In this document: piece after piece, positions 18,689 to 27,630 of the stretch | How the letters are laid out: every line of letters starts with the position of its first letter | Numbering within the stretch: position 1 is the stretch's first letter | Source of the DNA: Burkholderiaceae bacterium | Lineage (GTDB): Bacteria > Pseudomonadota > Gammaproteobacteria > Burkholderiales > Burkholderiaceae_D | Direction of reading: 5' to 3' | Length of the DNA: 64,000 nucleotides | Assembly (NCBI GenBank): GCA_018261755.1 | Contig: JAGTRJ010000006.1 | Location: forward strand, 1 to 64,000 | Program-made: the position numbers and the translations under genes | The notes under the pieces: model-generated | What the model was told of the DNA's origin: nothing | Database searches by the model: none | The model's input: only the letters and a program-made list of their open reading frames with translations

Positions 18689-18849
18689 CAGGAGCCAACC
18701 GGCAGTAAAAGCTCATCACGACAGTAAATTAGCAAAAAACTGCACTTTACTCCGCAACGATATTGATTAAAGGCATCATTTTAAGCGACATTTCAGCCAA
18801 AAAGCGAAAAAACGTCGCTAATCAGCCGATCGGAAAATATCAGCAACAC

Positions 18850-18876
18850 GCATATTTAAACCATGCTATCGTGATG
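18850..18876 (+). promoter_or_regulatory. Motif shared with the fdsG upstream region
   Basis: GCATATTTAAACCATGCTAT just before the fdhD start. It aligns with the stretch at 11951-11974 (identical CATGCTATC core after an A-rich run). The position, only 26-50 bases before the start codon, is compatible with a promoter or an activator site. Confidence 0.4.
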
Positions 18877-18901
18877 ACCGATGTCATTTCCACGCACAAC
18901 C

Positions 18902-19705
18902 ATGTCGGATTTCAAAACCTCGGCCACCGTGCCGGTAACAAAATGGCGCGAAGGCCAAACCGTCTCGGCGCAAGATCATGTGGCCGAAGAAGCGCCGGTC
19001 GCACTCGAATACAACGGCATTTCGCACGCGGTGATGCTGGCAACCCCAAATGATCTGGAAGATTTCGCGCTTGGCTTTTCGCTGACCGAAGGCATTCTGG
19101 CCGCGCCTTCGGAACTCTATGCGTGCGAAATTTCCGGCGATCTGAACGGCATCCGCATCGAACTGGAAATCGCCAGTGAACGCTTTTTTTCGCTGAAGGA
19201 AAAACGGCGCACGCTGGCCGGCCGCACCGGTTGCGGCCTGTGCGGCACGGAAACGCTGCCGCAGGCGATCCGCATCCCGCCACCGGTTGTCAGCCAGGCC
19301 GCCTTCAGCGCGGACACCCTGCACGCCGCGTTCCGGCAGATGGAACAGCAGCAGCATTTGCAGCAGCGCACCGGCGCCACCCATGCCGCCGCCTGGCTGG
19401 CGGCCGACGGACAGGTCACGCTGGTAAGGGAAGATGTGGGCCGGCACAATGCGCTGGACAAGCTGATTGGCGCGCTGCGCCGCGCTGGCGTTAACACCGC
19501 CGCCGGCGCCGCCATCGTCACCAGCCGCGCCAGTTATGAAATGGTGCAAAAGGCGGCCTCGGCCGGCATCGGCATACTGGCGGCTGTTTCCGCACCCACC
19601 GCGCTGGCGGTGCGCATCGCCGATGTCACCGGCTTGACGCTGGCCGGGTTTGTGCGGCAGCACGGCCACTCGGTCTACACGCATCCGCAGCGGCTGACGG
19701 CGTAA
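18902..19705 (+). CDS. fdhD: FdhD (FdsC) sulfurtransferase for formate dehydrogenase maturation
   Basis: The protein of about 267 residues matches FdhD: EEAPVALEYNGISHAVMLATPNDLEDFALGFSLTEGI, the essential double-Cys loop GCGLCGTE, then LVREDVGRHNALDKLIGA and SRASYEMVQKAA. FdhD passes sulfur from a cysteine desulfurase to the molybdenum cofactor of formate dehydrogenases, so it may serve both FdhF and FdsA here. An in-frame ATG at 18881 would add seven residues; neither start has a good ribosome-binding site. In Cupriavidus fdsC is inside the fds operon; here it is detached and divergent from the regulator. Confidence 0.93.
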   Translation: MSDFKTSATVPVTKWREGQTVSAQDHVAEEAPVALEYNGISHAVMLATPNDLEDFALGFSLTEGILAAPSELYACEISGDLNGIRIELEIASERFFSLKEKRRTLAGRTGCGLCGTETLPQAIRIPPPVVSQAAFSADTLHAAFRQMEQQQHLQQRTGATHAAAWLAADGQVTLVREDVGRHNALDKLIGALRRAGVNTAAGAAIVTSRASYEMVQKAASAGIGILAAVSAPTALAVRIADVTGLTLAGFVRQHGHSVYTHPQRLTA

Positions 19706-19714
19706 CGAAAAACG

Positions 19715-20515
19715 TCAATCGAATACCGCCAGCAGTTCGCTCGCGTTGCCACGCTTGGCGCCATTGGCCGAAATCGAGCGCCGCACGTCGAACGCAAACA
19801 GCTTGGCGGCATGATAATGCTGACGGGTCCAGTCGGTATCGTGGTTTGAAATCACCACCGGGATGCCTTTCTCCCGCAGCGATTGCGCCAGTTGCGCCAA
19901 ATCGCGCTGATCGTCCAGACCGAACCCGCCGGCGGCGTAATCAGTGAAATTCGACGTGGCCGACAATGGCACGTAAGGCGGATCGCAATACACTACGTCG
20001 CCTTCGCGTGCCGACTGCATGATCGTACGAAAATCTGCCACCGCAAAATCAGCCTGTTGCGCTTTCTGACTGAACGCGCGCATCTGTTCTGCCGGCAACC
20101 CGGGCTGGCTGTATTTGCCGAACGGCACGTTGAATTCGCCGCGCCGGTTGTAGCGACACAGGCCGTTGAAGCAGTGGCGGTTGAGATAAACGAACAGGGC
20201 AGCCTTCAGGCGATGATCCGGCGTGCTGTTGAACAGCGCGCGTAACCGCCCATAGCCTTCCGGCGTATTGTTGCGCGCGGTGAAAAAGCCATTGCAATAA
20301 CCGACAAATCCATCGCCCTCATGCTTGAGGCAGCGAAACAGGTTGATTAGGTCGGCGTTGGAATCCGCCAGCAGGTAATGCGGGTAATCGGCGGTCAGGA
20401 AAACAGCGGCCGAACCGGCAAAAGGCTCAATCAGGCGGCGGCCCTTCGGCAGCACGTCCATGATGCGCGTCCGAATCCGGAATTTCCCGCCGGCCCACTT
20501 CAGAAAAGGTTTCAT
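19715..20515 (-). CDS. dam: Dam-type DNA adenine methyltransferase
   Basis: The 266-residue protein has the D12-class adenine methyltransferase layout. It starts KPFLKWAGGKFRI (S-adenosylmethionine region), then IEPFAGSAAVFL, FVYLNRHCFNGLCRYN and the catalytic DPPY (VVYCDPPYVPLS), ending in VISNHDTD. It should methylate adenine, most likely in GATC. No restriction endonuclease gene lies beside it, so it is an orphan methylase with a possible role in mismatch repair or gene control. It is convergent with fdhD, nine bases apart. Specificity cannot be read with certainty from sequence. Confidence 0.88.
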   Translation of the reverse strand: MKPFLKWAGGKFRIRTRIMDVLPKGRRLIEPFAGSAAVFLTADYPHYLLADSNADLINLFRCLKHEGDGFVGYCNGFFTARNNTPEGYGRLRALFNSTPDHRLKAALFVYLNRHCFNGLCRYNRRGEFNVPFGKYSQPGLPAEQMRAFSQKAQQADFAVADFRTIMQSAREGDVVYCDPPYVPLSATSNFTDYAAGGFGLDDQRDLAQLAQSLREKGIPVVISNHDTDWTRQHYHAAKLFAFDVRRSISANGAKRGNASELLAVFD

Positions 20516-20688
20516 CCGGCCCTAATCGCAAACGAGGTAAAAATTCGTTTTGCCTCGCATGTCTGGCCAGACGCGACCAGCGACGGAATTTCCTGACGTG
20601 GCGAAAACGGTTGCTGCCTGTCAATACGATGCTGACGCAAGTTCAGATGAAGTCTGGCCCGATTTTCAAAAAAGAAAGGAACAGCACT

Positions 20689-20764
20689 TGGCGCGCTCGG
20701 CTGGGATCGAACCAGCAACCCCTGCCTTCGGAGGGCAGTACTCTATCCATTGAGCTACGAGCGC
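20689..20764 (-). tRNA. tRNA-Arg (anticodon CCG), CCA encoded
   Basis: The minus strand folds into a complete cloverleaf. The acceptor stem is GCGCTCG / CGAGCGC, the anticodon stem CTGCC / GGCAG holds the loop CTCCGAA (anticodon CCG), and the T loop is TTCGATC. The discriminator base is G and the terminal CCA is encoded. It reads CGG codons. Confidence 0.96.
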
Positions 20765-20833
20765 TTGCGTGAAATTTGCGGCAGGGCTGCATTTTACCTG
20801 AATTGCTGCCGGAACTGGCAGCCTTCTTGGCAA

Positions 20834-22171
20834 TCAGGTGAGCCGGCCTTTTGCCAACGGTGGATTCTTGGCGAAATAGCGCTTGGCGCCGATCAGAATC
20901 GCGTCCGCCATCTGATCCTGATAACGGCCGTCGGTCAGCTTGCGTTCTTCTTCCGGGTTCGAGATGAATGCGGTTTCGACCAGGATGCTTGGGATGTCCG
21001 GCGCCTTCAGCACGGCGAAGCCGGCCTGTTCAACCGCTCCCTTGTGCAGCCGGTTGATGCCGCCGATTTCGGTCAGCACCGCGCGCCCGAGCTTCATGCT
21101 GTCCTTGATTTGCGCGGTGGTGGACAAGTCGAGCAGCACGCTGGCGACCTGATGGCCGTGCTGCTTGAGGTTCACGCCGCCGATCAAGTCGGCTTCGTTT
21201 TCCTTTTTAGCCAGCCAGCGCGCCGCCGTGGATGACGCACCCTTTTCCGACAGCACGAACACCGACGCTCCGCGCGCGCTCGGTTCGACGAACGCATCGG
21301 CGTGGATCGAGATGAACAGGTCGGCCTGCGCCGCGCGCGCCTTTTGCACCCGCACATGCAGCGGCACGAAGAAATCGCCGTTGCGGGTCAGCACCACGCG
21401 CATGTTTGGTTCGCGCTCGATGCGCGCCTTCAACCGCCGCGCTATCGACAGCACCACATCCTTTTCGCGGCTGCCGCCGCGGCCAATCGCGCCCGGATCT
21501 TCACCGCCGTGCCCCGGATCGAGCACGATGGTCACCATCCGCTTGAGTTGCAATTTCGGCCCGCGTGGCGCGGCCGGCACATGCGGCTCCGGTTCTGCCG
21601 GTGTGGCCTGCGGCGCGGGCGCGGCAGGCATCGGCACGGGTTCGGCTTGCGGCACCGGCAATGCTGGCGATGCCGCCGCATTGCCCGGTGGCGCCCCCTT
21701 TTCCAGCAATGCCGTGATCGGATCGCGCGCATGCACCGGATACAGATCGAGCACCAGCCGGTGCCGGTAATCGCCCACCGGTTTGAGCGCAAACACCTGC
21801 GGATTGATGGCTTCCTTCAGGTCGAACACGAGGCGCACCACCTTCGGCCGGTTCTGGCCGACGCGCACCTGCTGCACGTAAGGATCGTCCGGCTTGATCT
21901 TGGCCACCAGATCCTTCAGCGCGGAATCGAGGTCGACCCCTTCGATATCGACCACCAGCCGCTCGGGATTCTTGACCGTGAAATAGGTCGCCTTCAGGCT
22001 GGTGTTGTTTTCCAGCGTGACGCGGGTGTAATCCTCCGCCGGCCACACGCGCACCCGCAGCTTTTGCGCCGCCTGCGCCAGGCCGGGAATGCCGGCCGCG
22101 ACCAGCGACACCACCAGTGTACCGCCAGCCTTGAGCGCGGCGCGGCGGCTAATGGCGCTTCTGTCGGTCAT
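20834..22171 (-). CDS. amiC: N-acetylmuramoyl-L-alanine amidase (AmiC-like), Tat-exported
   Basis: The protein of about 445 residues has a twin-arginine signal (SRRAALKAGGTL), an AMIN domain (LRVRVWPAEDYTRVTLE, to about residue 140), a proline/alanine-rich linker, and an amidase_3 catalytic domain. The zinc ligands are in DPGHGGEDPGAIG, SIHADAF and the glutamate of LVETAFISNPEEE. It cleaves the peptide from peptidoglycan at the septum for daughter-cell separation. The start is chosen at the ATG that overlaps the tsaE stop (ATGA) and directly precedes the Tat signal; a longer upstream frame is rejected. It forms an operon with tsaE. Confidence 0.93.
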   Translation of the reverse strand: MTDRSAISRRAALKAGGTLVVSLVAAGIPGLAQAAQKLRVRVWPAEDYTRVTLENNTSLKATYFTVKNPERLVVDIEGVDLDSALKDLVAKIKPDDPYVQQVRVGQNRPKVVRLVFDLKEAINPQVFALKPVGDYRHRLVLDLYPVHARDPITALLEKGAPPGNAAASPALPVPQAEPVPMPAAPAPQATPAEPEPHVPAAPRGPKLQLKRMVTIVLDPGHGGEDPGAIGRGGSREKDVVLSIARRLKARIEREPNMRVVLTRNGDFFVPLHVRVQKARAAQADLFISIHADAFVEPSARGASVFVLSEKGASSTAARWLAKKENEADLIGGVNLKQHGHQVASVLLDLSTTAQIKDSMKLGRAVLTEIGGINRLHKGAVEQAGFAVLKAPDIPSILVETAFISNPEEERKLTDGRYQDQMADAILIGAKRYFAKNPPLAKGRLT

Positions 22172-22656
22172 CACAGGTTGGGAACGAAATCGAGGCGGTC
22201 GAGGCATGCAGCACCCTTGTCGGACAATCCCTGCAATTCTACCTTGCGCCCCTCGCCGGCGACAGCGAAGTGAAGCGCGATGTCCGGCGCCGGCAACATC
22301 GGTTCGCCATTCTCCGGCCACTCGACAATGCAGATGCGCTGGCCGCCAAAATGCTCGCGGAAGCCGGCATCGAGAAATTCTTCCGCGCTTTTCAGACGGT
22401 ATAGATCGAAATGGAACAGCTCGACCGTGTTTCCATCGAGTTCGAGCGCATACGGCTCCACCAGCGTGTAGGTCGGGCTTTTCACATGACCGTGATGGCC
22501 GGCGGCGTGCAGCAGGGCGCGCGTCAGCGTGGTCTTGCCCGCGCCGAGGTCGCCGTGCAGGTAAATCGTCAGCCCGGGCGACAGCGCGCGCGCCAGCGAA
22601 GCGCCAAGCGCCAATGTGCCGGCTTCGTCATGCAGCAAATAGGTGCGTTTGTGCAT
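22171..22656 (-). CDS. tsaE: TsaE, tRNA threonylcarbamoyladenosine biosynthesis ATPase
   Basis: The 161-residue protein has the TsaE P-loop (HGDLGAGKTTLTRALLHAAG, about residues 34-53), SPTYTLVEPY and HFDLYRL, all conserved in the family, and ends in a typical VEWPENGEPML region. It works with TsaB and TsaD to make t6A37 in ANN-decoding tRNAs in the cytoplasm. It is translationally coupled to amiC and divergent from queG, a gene order seen in Burkholderiales. Confidence 0.93.
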   Translation of the reverse strand: MHKRTYLLHDEAGTLALGASLARALSPGLTIYLHGDLGAGKTTLTRALLHAAGHHGHVKSPTYTLVEPYALELDGNTVELFHFDLYRLKSAEEFLDAGFREHFGGQRICIVEWPENGEPMLPAPDIALHFAVAGEGRKVELQGLSDKGAACLDRLDFVPNL

Positions 22657-22708
22657 CGGATAGAATGAATATCATTAAGCAGACGAATTATGCGACAAAT
22701 AGCGAGCA

Positions 22709-23848
22709 ATGACATCACCCATTGATTATGCCGGACTCGCCGCCGCCATCAAGCGCTGGGGGCGGGAACTCGGATTCACCGACATCCGCATCGCCGATGC
22801 GCGCCTGCCGCAGGCCGAAGACGGGTTGCAGGCCTGGCTGGCCGACGGCCGCCACGGCGAGATGGCGTACATGGCGGCGCACGGAATGAAGCGCGCCCGC
22901 CCGGCGGAACTGGTACCCGGCACACAGCGGGTGATCGTCGCGCGGATGGATTACCTGCCGCGCGGCAACGAAGCAAGCTGGCGCGAGCGCGAACTGGCAC
23001 GGCTGAACGACCCGGTGGCCGCGACGGTTTCGATCTACGCCCGTGGCCGCGACTACCACCGCGTGTTGCGGAACCGGCTGCAGCAACTGGCTGATCGCAT
23101 CATGGCGGAAATCGGCAACTTCGGCTACCGCGCCTTCACCGATTCAGCGCCGGTGATGGAAGTCGCGCTGGCGGCGCAAGGCGGGCTGGGCTGGCGCGGC
23201 AAGCACACGCTGCTGCTGAACCGCGACGGCGGCTCGCTGTTTTTCCTTGGCGAACTGCTGCTCGATCTGCCGCTACCAATCGATCCGCCGCAAGCGGCGC
23301 ACTGCGGCCGCTGCCGCGCCTGTCTCGATGCCTGCCCGACACAAGCCATCACCGCGCCATTCCAGCTTGATGCCCGCCGCTGCATTTCTTACCTCACCAT
23401 CGAGCATCCGGGCAGCATCCCGCCGGAATTGCGCCCGCTGCTAGGCAACCGCATCTACGGCTGCGACGATTGCCAGCTCGCGTGCCCGTGGAACCGCTTT
23501 GCGCGTCCGTCGCCGCTGCCGGATTTTGATATCCGCCACGAACTGGATGGCGCAACGCTGGTCGAGCTGTTCGGCTGGAGTGAGGAAGAATTCAACCGCC
23601 GGCTCGAAGGCAGCCCAATTCGGCGCATCGGGCATCAGCGCTGGCTGCGCAATATCGCGGTCGCGATTGGTAATATGGGGAATATGGGCAATACGGGTAA
23701 CATCGGCAATTTGAGCGGCGCAGGCAATGCCGCCAGCGAGGCGCAATTGCAGGCCGGCGTGGCGGCGTTACAATCGCAGGCAGCGCACCCGTCCGAAATG
23801 GTGCGCGAGCATGTTGGCTGGGCGCTGGCGCGGCTGCGGCAGGTCTGA
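22709..23848 (+). CDS. queG: QueG epoxyqueuosine reductase
   Basis: The 379-residue protein carries the cobalamin-binding N-terminal region (ELGFTDIRIADARLPQ, RMDYLP, YARGRDYHRVLRNRL). Two 4Fe-4S clusters follow (CGRCRACLDACPTQAI, then YGCDDCQLACPWN). The C-terminus is a HEAT-like region. It reduces epoxyqueuosine to queuosine in tRNA. Unusual is a low-complexity stretch near residue 318 in which GN-x triplets repeat five times (GNMGNMGNTGNIGNLSG), encoded by imperfect 9-base repeats at about 23671-23712. It probably lengthens a loop between the ferredoxin and HEAT parts. Confidence 0.93.
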   Translation: MTSPIDYAGLAAAIKRWGRELGFTDIRIADARLPQAEDGLQAWLADGRHGEMAYMAAHGMKRARPAELVPGTQRVIVARMDYLPRGNEASWRERELARLNDPVAATVSIYARGRDYHRVLRNRLQQLADRIMAEIGNFGYRAFTDSAPVMEVALAAQGGLGWRGKHTLLLNRDGGSLFFLGELLLDLPLPIDPPQAAHCGRCRACLDACPTQAITAPFQLDARRCISYLTIEHPGSIPPELRPLLGNRIYGCDDCQLACPWNRFARPSPLPDFDIRHELDGATLVELFGWSEEEFNRRLEGSPIRRIGHQRWLRNIAVAIGNMGNMGNTGNIGNLSGAGNAASEAQLQAGVAALQSQAAHPSEMVREHVGWALARLRQV

Positions 23849-23903
23849 GAATACTAGGCGGAGTATTTAAAAACAGCCAGCAAATATCTGGCCCGGCGCA
23901 TGA
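23849..23903 (-). repeat. Interspersed repeat, copy 4 (truncated, inverted)
   Basis: The inverse of the first half of the family is recognisable (ATTTAAAAACAGCCAGCAAAT, then TGGCCCGGCGCA), starting immediately after the queG stop codon. It contains the AATACT...AGTATT inverted repeat but lacks the ACTGACC...GGTCAGT hairpin. Confidence 0.7.
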
Positions 23904-23953
23904 TTTCACCTGATACTCCCGAAAAACCAGCAAAATCACGACAGGGAACGGCG

Positions 23954-24448
23954 ATGAAAGTCCATCCTCCATATTCGGCCATCGTGCCGGCACCGTTCGG
24001 CGCCGTCGGCATCCAGACCGATGCCGACGCAAGCCAGGTCGTCCGGTTCGCTTTCCTGCCGCCAGGCAGCAAGGAACGGCTGCCGGCGAATGCGCTCGCG
24101 GCCGAAGCGGCGCAGCAGGTACGGCGCTATCTGGTGCAGCCGGATTTCCGTTTCGACCTGCCGCTGGCGGATGCCGGCACCGCATTCCAGCGCGCCGTCT
24201 GGCGCGAAATCGCCGCGGTCGCGCCGGGCGACACCACCACTTACGGCACGATTGCCAAACGGCTAGGTTCCGGCCCGCGCGCAGTCGGTCAGGCGTGCGG
24301 CGCCAATCCGTTGCCGCTGGTCACGCCCTGCCACCGGGTCGTGGCCGCCAGCGGCGGGCTAGGCGGGTTTGCCAGCCAGCGCGACCACGCGCATTTCCTG
24401 CTGGCGACCAAGTCCTGGCTGCTGCAACACGAGGCAAATCGACGATGA
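23954..24448 (+). CDS. ogt: Methylated-DNA-protein cysteine methyltransferase (Ogt)
   Basis: The 164-residue protein has the O6-alkylguanine methyltransferase core: FQRAVWREIAAVAPGDTTTYGTIA (helix-turn-helix), RAVGQACGANPLPLVTPCHRVV with the alkyl-accepting Cys in PCHR, and GGLGGFASQ. It repairs O6-methylguanine by suicide transfer. The start is placed at the ATG after AGGGAACGG; the in-frame part upstream overlaps repeat copy 4 and is not protein-like. Its stop overlaps the xerD start (ATGA). Confidence 0.9.
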   Translation: MKVHPPYSAIVPAPFGAVGIQTDADASQVVRFAFLPPGSKERLPANALAAEAAQQVRRYLVQPDFRFDLPLADAGTAFQRAVWREIAAVAPGDTTTYGTIAKRLGSGPRAVGQACGANPLPLVTPCHRVVAASGGLGGFASQRDHAHFLLATKSWLLQHEANRR

Positions 24449-25389
24449 TCAGGCCGGCAACGAAGCCGTTGACTGAACCGGCCAACGCGGCGGCACCGCT
24501 GGCCGATCAGCCGCTGATCGATGAATTCTGCGACACGCTGTGGCTGGAAAACGGGCTGTCGCAAAACACGCTCGACGCCTACCGGCGCGATCTGCGGCTG
24601 TTCGCCGGCTGGCTGCAATCGGTGCGCGGCAAGGGGCTGCTGGCGGTCGAGGCGGCCGATCTGAATGCATATTTCGCCGCCAGGCACGCCTCGACCAAGG
24701 CCAGCTCGGCCAACCGGCGGCTATCCACGCTGAAACGTTTTTACCAGCTCGCATTGCGGCAGCACCGCATCGCCGCCGACCCGTGCCTGAAAATGAAATC
24801 GGCCAAACAGCCGCCGCGCTTTCCCAAATCGCTGTCGGAAGCGCAGGTCGAGGCGCTGTTGGCCGCACCCGAGGTCAACACGCCGCTCGGCCTACGCGAC
24901 CGCACGATGCTGGAACTGATGTATGCCAGCGGCTTGCGGGTGTCGGAACTGGTGCTGCTGAAAACGATTGAACTCGGCATGAACGAAGGCGTGCTGCGCG
25001 TGACCGGCAAGGGCAGCAAGACGCGGCTGGTGCCGTTTGGCGAAGAAGCGCGCGAGTGGATCGAACGTTATCTGGCCGATGGGCGGCCGGCGATCCTCGG
25101 TGGCCAGTTGAGCGATGCGCTGTTCGTCACAGCGCGCGGCGGGCCGATGACGCGGCAGATGTTCTGGACGCTGGTCAGAAAATACGCGCTTGCCGCCGGC
25201 ATTCATGCGCCGCTGTCGCCGCACACGCTGCGGCACGCATTCGCCACCCACCTGTTGAATCACGGCGCCGATCTGCGCGTGGTGCAACTGCTGCTCGGCC
25301 ACGCCGATATTTCAACCACGCAGATTTACACCCATGTCGCGCGTGAGCGGCTGAAAAAACTGCACGGGCAGCATCACCCGCGCGGATGA
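24445..25389 (+). CDS. xerD: XerD tyrosine recombinase
   Basis: The 314-residue protein has a SAM-like N-terminal core-binding domain (FCDTLWLENGLSQNTLDAYRRDL) and the recombinase catalytic domain with all residues: Arg in ASGLRVSELV, Lys in GKGSKTRLV, HTLRH, GHADISTTQIYTHV with the nucleophilic Tyr. It resolves chromosome dimers at dif with XerC. It starts at the ATG overlapping the ogt stop. The N-terminus is about 15 residues longer than in E. coli XerD, which is common in this order. Confidence 0.93.
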   Translation: MIRPATKPLTEPANAAAPLADQPLIDEFCDTLWLENGLSQNTLDAYRRDLRLFAGWLQSVRGKGLLAVEAADLNAYFAARHASTKASSANRRLSTLKRFYQLALRQHRIAADPCLKMKSAKQPPRFPKSLSEAQVEALLAAPEVNTPLGLRDRTMLELMYASGLRVSELVLLKTIELGMNEGVLRVTGKGSKTRLVPFGEEAREWIERYLADGRPAILGGQLSDALFVTARGGPMTRQMFWTLVRKYALAAGIHAPLSPHTLRHAFATHLLNHGADLRVVQLLLGHADISTTQIYTHVARERLKKLHGQHHPRG

Positions 25390-25451
25390 GCTGCCCGTTG
25401 TAACAAGTTGCCGGTCTTGCCTGCTGGACGCGATACCGGCAATCCCGGCTA

Positions 25452-25820
25452 TCAGAAGCGTCGAATGCCGTTGTTCGCCATGCGACGAATCATGTGATCG
25501 TTGCGATTGAGCATATCGTCCAGCCGCGCCATTTCTGCCCGGTCAACCCGGCCGTCGCGCGTTGCATGACGGTAGCCGCGACGGACCTGATTCAGGTTGT
25601 CGCGCAGGATCTGCACTTCACGCCGGTTCAGTTCGCCATTGCGCATACCATGGCGAATCTGCCGCTCCTGCATGTCGATGCGCGACTGGATGTTGTAGTT
25701 GCGCGCCGCCTGCCGTTCCTGATATTGGTGCGGCCCCGGCCCCATCGGCTGCGCCAGCGCAACGCCAGCCGACAACGCCAGCAGACCACCAATGATTCCC
25801 GTCAGCAAGTGTTTTTTCAT
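25452..25820 (-). CDS. Small exported protein, Arg/Asn-rich
   Basis: The 122-residue protein has a clear signal peptide (KKHLLTGIIGGLLALSAGVALA) and a mature part of about 100 residues that is very basic and helical. Repeated patterns include NGELNRREVQILRDNLNQVRRG and DGRVDRAEMARLDDMLNRN; the second resembles an EF-hand-like DGRVDRAE loop. It should be periplasmic. I do not recognise the family with certainty. A 140-base gap with no gene precedes it. Confidence 0.7.
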   Translation of the reverse strand: MKKHLLTGIIGGLLALSAGVALAQPMGPGPHQYQERQAARNYNIQSRIDMQERQIRHGMRNGELNRREVQILRDNLNQVRRGYRHATRDGRVDRAEMARLDDMLNRNDHMIRRMANNGIRRF

Positions 25821-25964
25821 GTTATTTCTCCGGTTTTAAGGGTCGTTAATAAGGGTAAAGCGTGTCGCCACTGTGCGGCATGGCGCTCGCGCCGTCAATC
25901 GTCGGTTGCAATTGGTAACGCCTGTTACCTTTTACCACACGGACAACAATTCCCGATGACAGGC

Positions 25965-26936
25965 TCAGCGGCTTTCGCCGCGCAGCTTCAACCGCGCCAG
26001 CACCTGGCCGTGATCGGTCGCATACGGCAAATCCTGCGCCACGTGGTCGTTGAAATACAGCACTTCATCCACCTCGCCAATCGCAAAACGCGATTCCGGA
26101 TTGAACTCTTCCGACACCAGGATGTGGTCGATGGTCTGGTAGCGGCCGTCGTGAATGTCGGTGAACGCCACTTCCCGCCCGCGCGGCGCGCGGCGCTGGA
26201 TGCGGTAGGCATCGAACAGTCGTTCGTCGTAGCTTTCGCGCTTGCGCTGGCCGCCGCCCATCAGCAGTTCGGTCGTGGTGGCGGTAATCACGTCGTTGAA
26301 ATCGCCCATCACCACCGCCGGCACGCGGTTGCCGTGCAGCATGTCGGCCAGCAGCAGCCGCACGCCGAGCGCTTCGGTGCCGCGCCGCACCAGCGAACGT
26401 AGCGTGGCGATGCCGTGATCGCGGTAATCGTCTTCATGCTCGCCGTGCAGGTAGTCCGGCCGTTTCGATTTCAGATGCAGCACGAACACGTGCGTCATCA
26501 GCCGATCCGCCAGCCTCACCCGCGCATGCAGCACCGGCCGGGTAAAGCGTACCACCGGCCGGCCGCCGCCCGGCAACGTGGTTTGCAGCGCCGGCGGCAA
26601 ATCGGATATCGCCTGCGACGGCCCGACCAGCGGCAGGCGCGACACCAGCGCCACGCTCGGCGTCAGCCGATCCGCCGTTGGATCGGGGTCGAAACCGGCA
26701 TGGTGCGCATCGCGGTACAGCCGTGTTTTCGCCAGCACGTCCTTGAGCGCATCCTGCGAGAAAATTTCCTGAAAACCGATCACGTCGGCATCCATCCGGT
26801 CGAGCTGCTGCGCCAGCCAGGTGGTTTTCGCATCGTATTCGGCGCGCGTATACGGCTCCATCCGTTCGTAGTATTTCATTCCCGGCGGCGCCAGATTGCA
26901 CACATTGAAGGTGGCAAAGCGGATTTCCTGTTGCAT
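25965..26936 (-). CDS. Endonuclease/exonuclease/phosphatase family protein
   Basis: The protein of about 323 residues shows the EEP (DNase I-like) fold signature: RFATFNVCNLA at the start, DVIGFQEIF (catalytic Glu), GDFNDV, and ATDHGQVLARL (Asp-His) near the end. It should be a Mg2+-dependent phosphodiesterase or phosphatase acting on nucleic acid or another phosphoester; the substrate is not visible. There is no signal peptide. I start it at the ATG following GGGGAG rather than 33 bases upstream. It stands alone, divergent from plsY. Confidence 0.8.
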   Translation of the reverse strand: MQQEIRFATFNVCNLAPPGMKYYERMEPYTRAEYDAKTTWLAQQLDRMDADVIGFQEIFSQDALKDVLAKTRLYRDAHHAGFDPDPTADRLTPSVALVSRLPLVGPSQAISDLPPALQTTLPGGGRPVVRFTRPVLHARVRLADRLMTHVFVLHLKSKRPDYLHGEHEDDYRDHGIATLRSLVRRGTEALGVRLLLADMLHGNRVPAVVMGDFNDVITATTTELLMGGGQRKRESYDERLFDAYRIQRRAPRGREVAFTDIHDGRYQTIDHILVSEEFNPESRFAIGEVDEVLYFNDHVAQDLPYATDHGQVLARLKLRGESR

Positions 26937-26996
26937 AATCTCCCCCTGATTATTTTGCGAGATTAACACGCACGCTTTGCGCGCGACAAAAACAAC

Positions 26997-27614
26997 ATGA
27001 TGAATGCCGCTTTTCCCGCTCTTTCCATCCTCGCCGCCTACCTGCTTGGCTCGATCTCCTTTGCCGTCGTGGTCAGCAAACTGTACCGGCTAGACGATCC
27101 GCGCACCTACGGCTCGAAAAACCCGGGCGCGACCAACGTGCTGCGCACCGGCAACAAAGCCGCTGCCGCGCTGACGCTGTTTGGCGATGCATTCAAGGGC
27201 TGGCTGGCCGTGTTTCTGGCGCAACATTTCGGCGCGCGCTATGGTCTGGGCGACGGCAGCGTGGCGCTGGTGGCGATTGGCGTGTTCGCCGGCCACATCT
27301 GGCCGCTGTACACCAAATTCGCCGGCGGCAAGGGCGTGGCGACCGCGCTCGGCGTGCTGATTGGCATCAGCCCGTGGCTTGGGCTGGCGACGCTGGCGAC
27401 CTGGCTCACGGTCGCGTTCCTGTTCCGCTACTCGTCCTTATCCGCCTTGACCGCAGCGGTGCTGGCGCCGATGTATTACGGCCTGTTTTTTGGCGTCGAT
27501 GCGAAGATGATGGCGGTGGCGCTGATGAGCGCACTCCTGATCTGGCGCCACAAATCGAACATCAGCAATCTGCTTGCAGGCAAGGAAAGCCGGATCGGCA
27601 GCAAGAAAAAATAA
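26997..27614 (+). CDS. plsY: PlsY acyl-phosphate:glycerol-3-phosphate acyltransferase
   Basis: The 205-residue protein has five hydrophobic segments and the PlsY signatures [39 protein letters not shown], and [14 protein letters not shown]. It is an inner-membrane enzyme that transfers the acyl group from acyl-phosphate to glycerol-3-phosphate, the first step of phospholipid synthesis. Two adjacent ATG codons start it. It is followed within 16 bases by repeat copy 3. Confidence 0.93.
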   Translation: MMNAAFPALSILAAYLLGSISFAVVVSKLYRLDDPRTYGSKNPGATNVLRTGNKAAAALTLFGDAFKGWLAVFLAQHFGARYGLGDGSVALVAIGVFAGHIWPLYTKFAGGKGVATALGVLIGISPWLGLATLATWLTVAFLFRYSSLSALTAAVLAPMYYGLFFGVDAKMMAVALMSALLIWRHKSNISNLLAGKESRIGSKKK

Positions 27615-27630
27615 TCATGTGTACGAAAAG

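Noticed and set aside
21302-22273. Plus-strand reading frame of 323 codons
   Set aside because: Antisense to amiC; His/Arg-rich with no recognisable domain.
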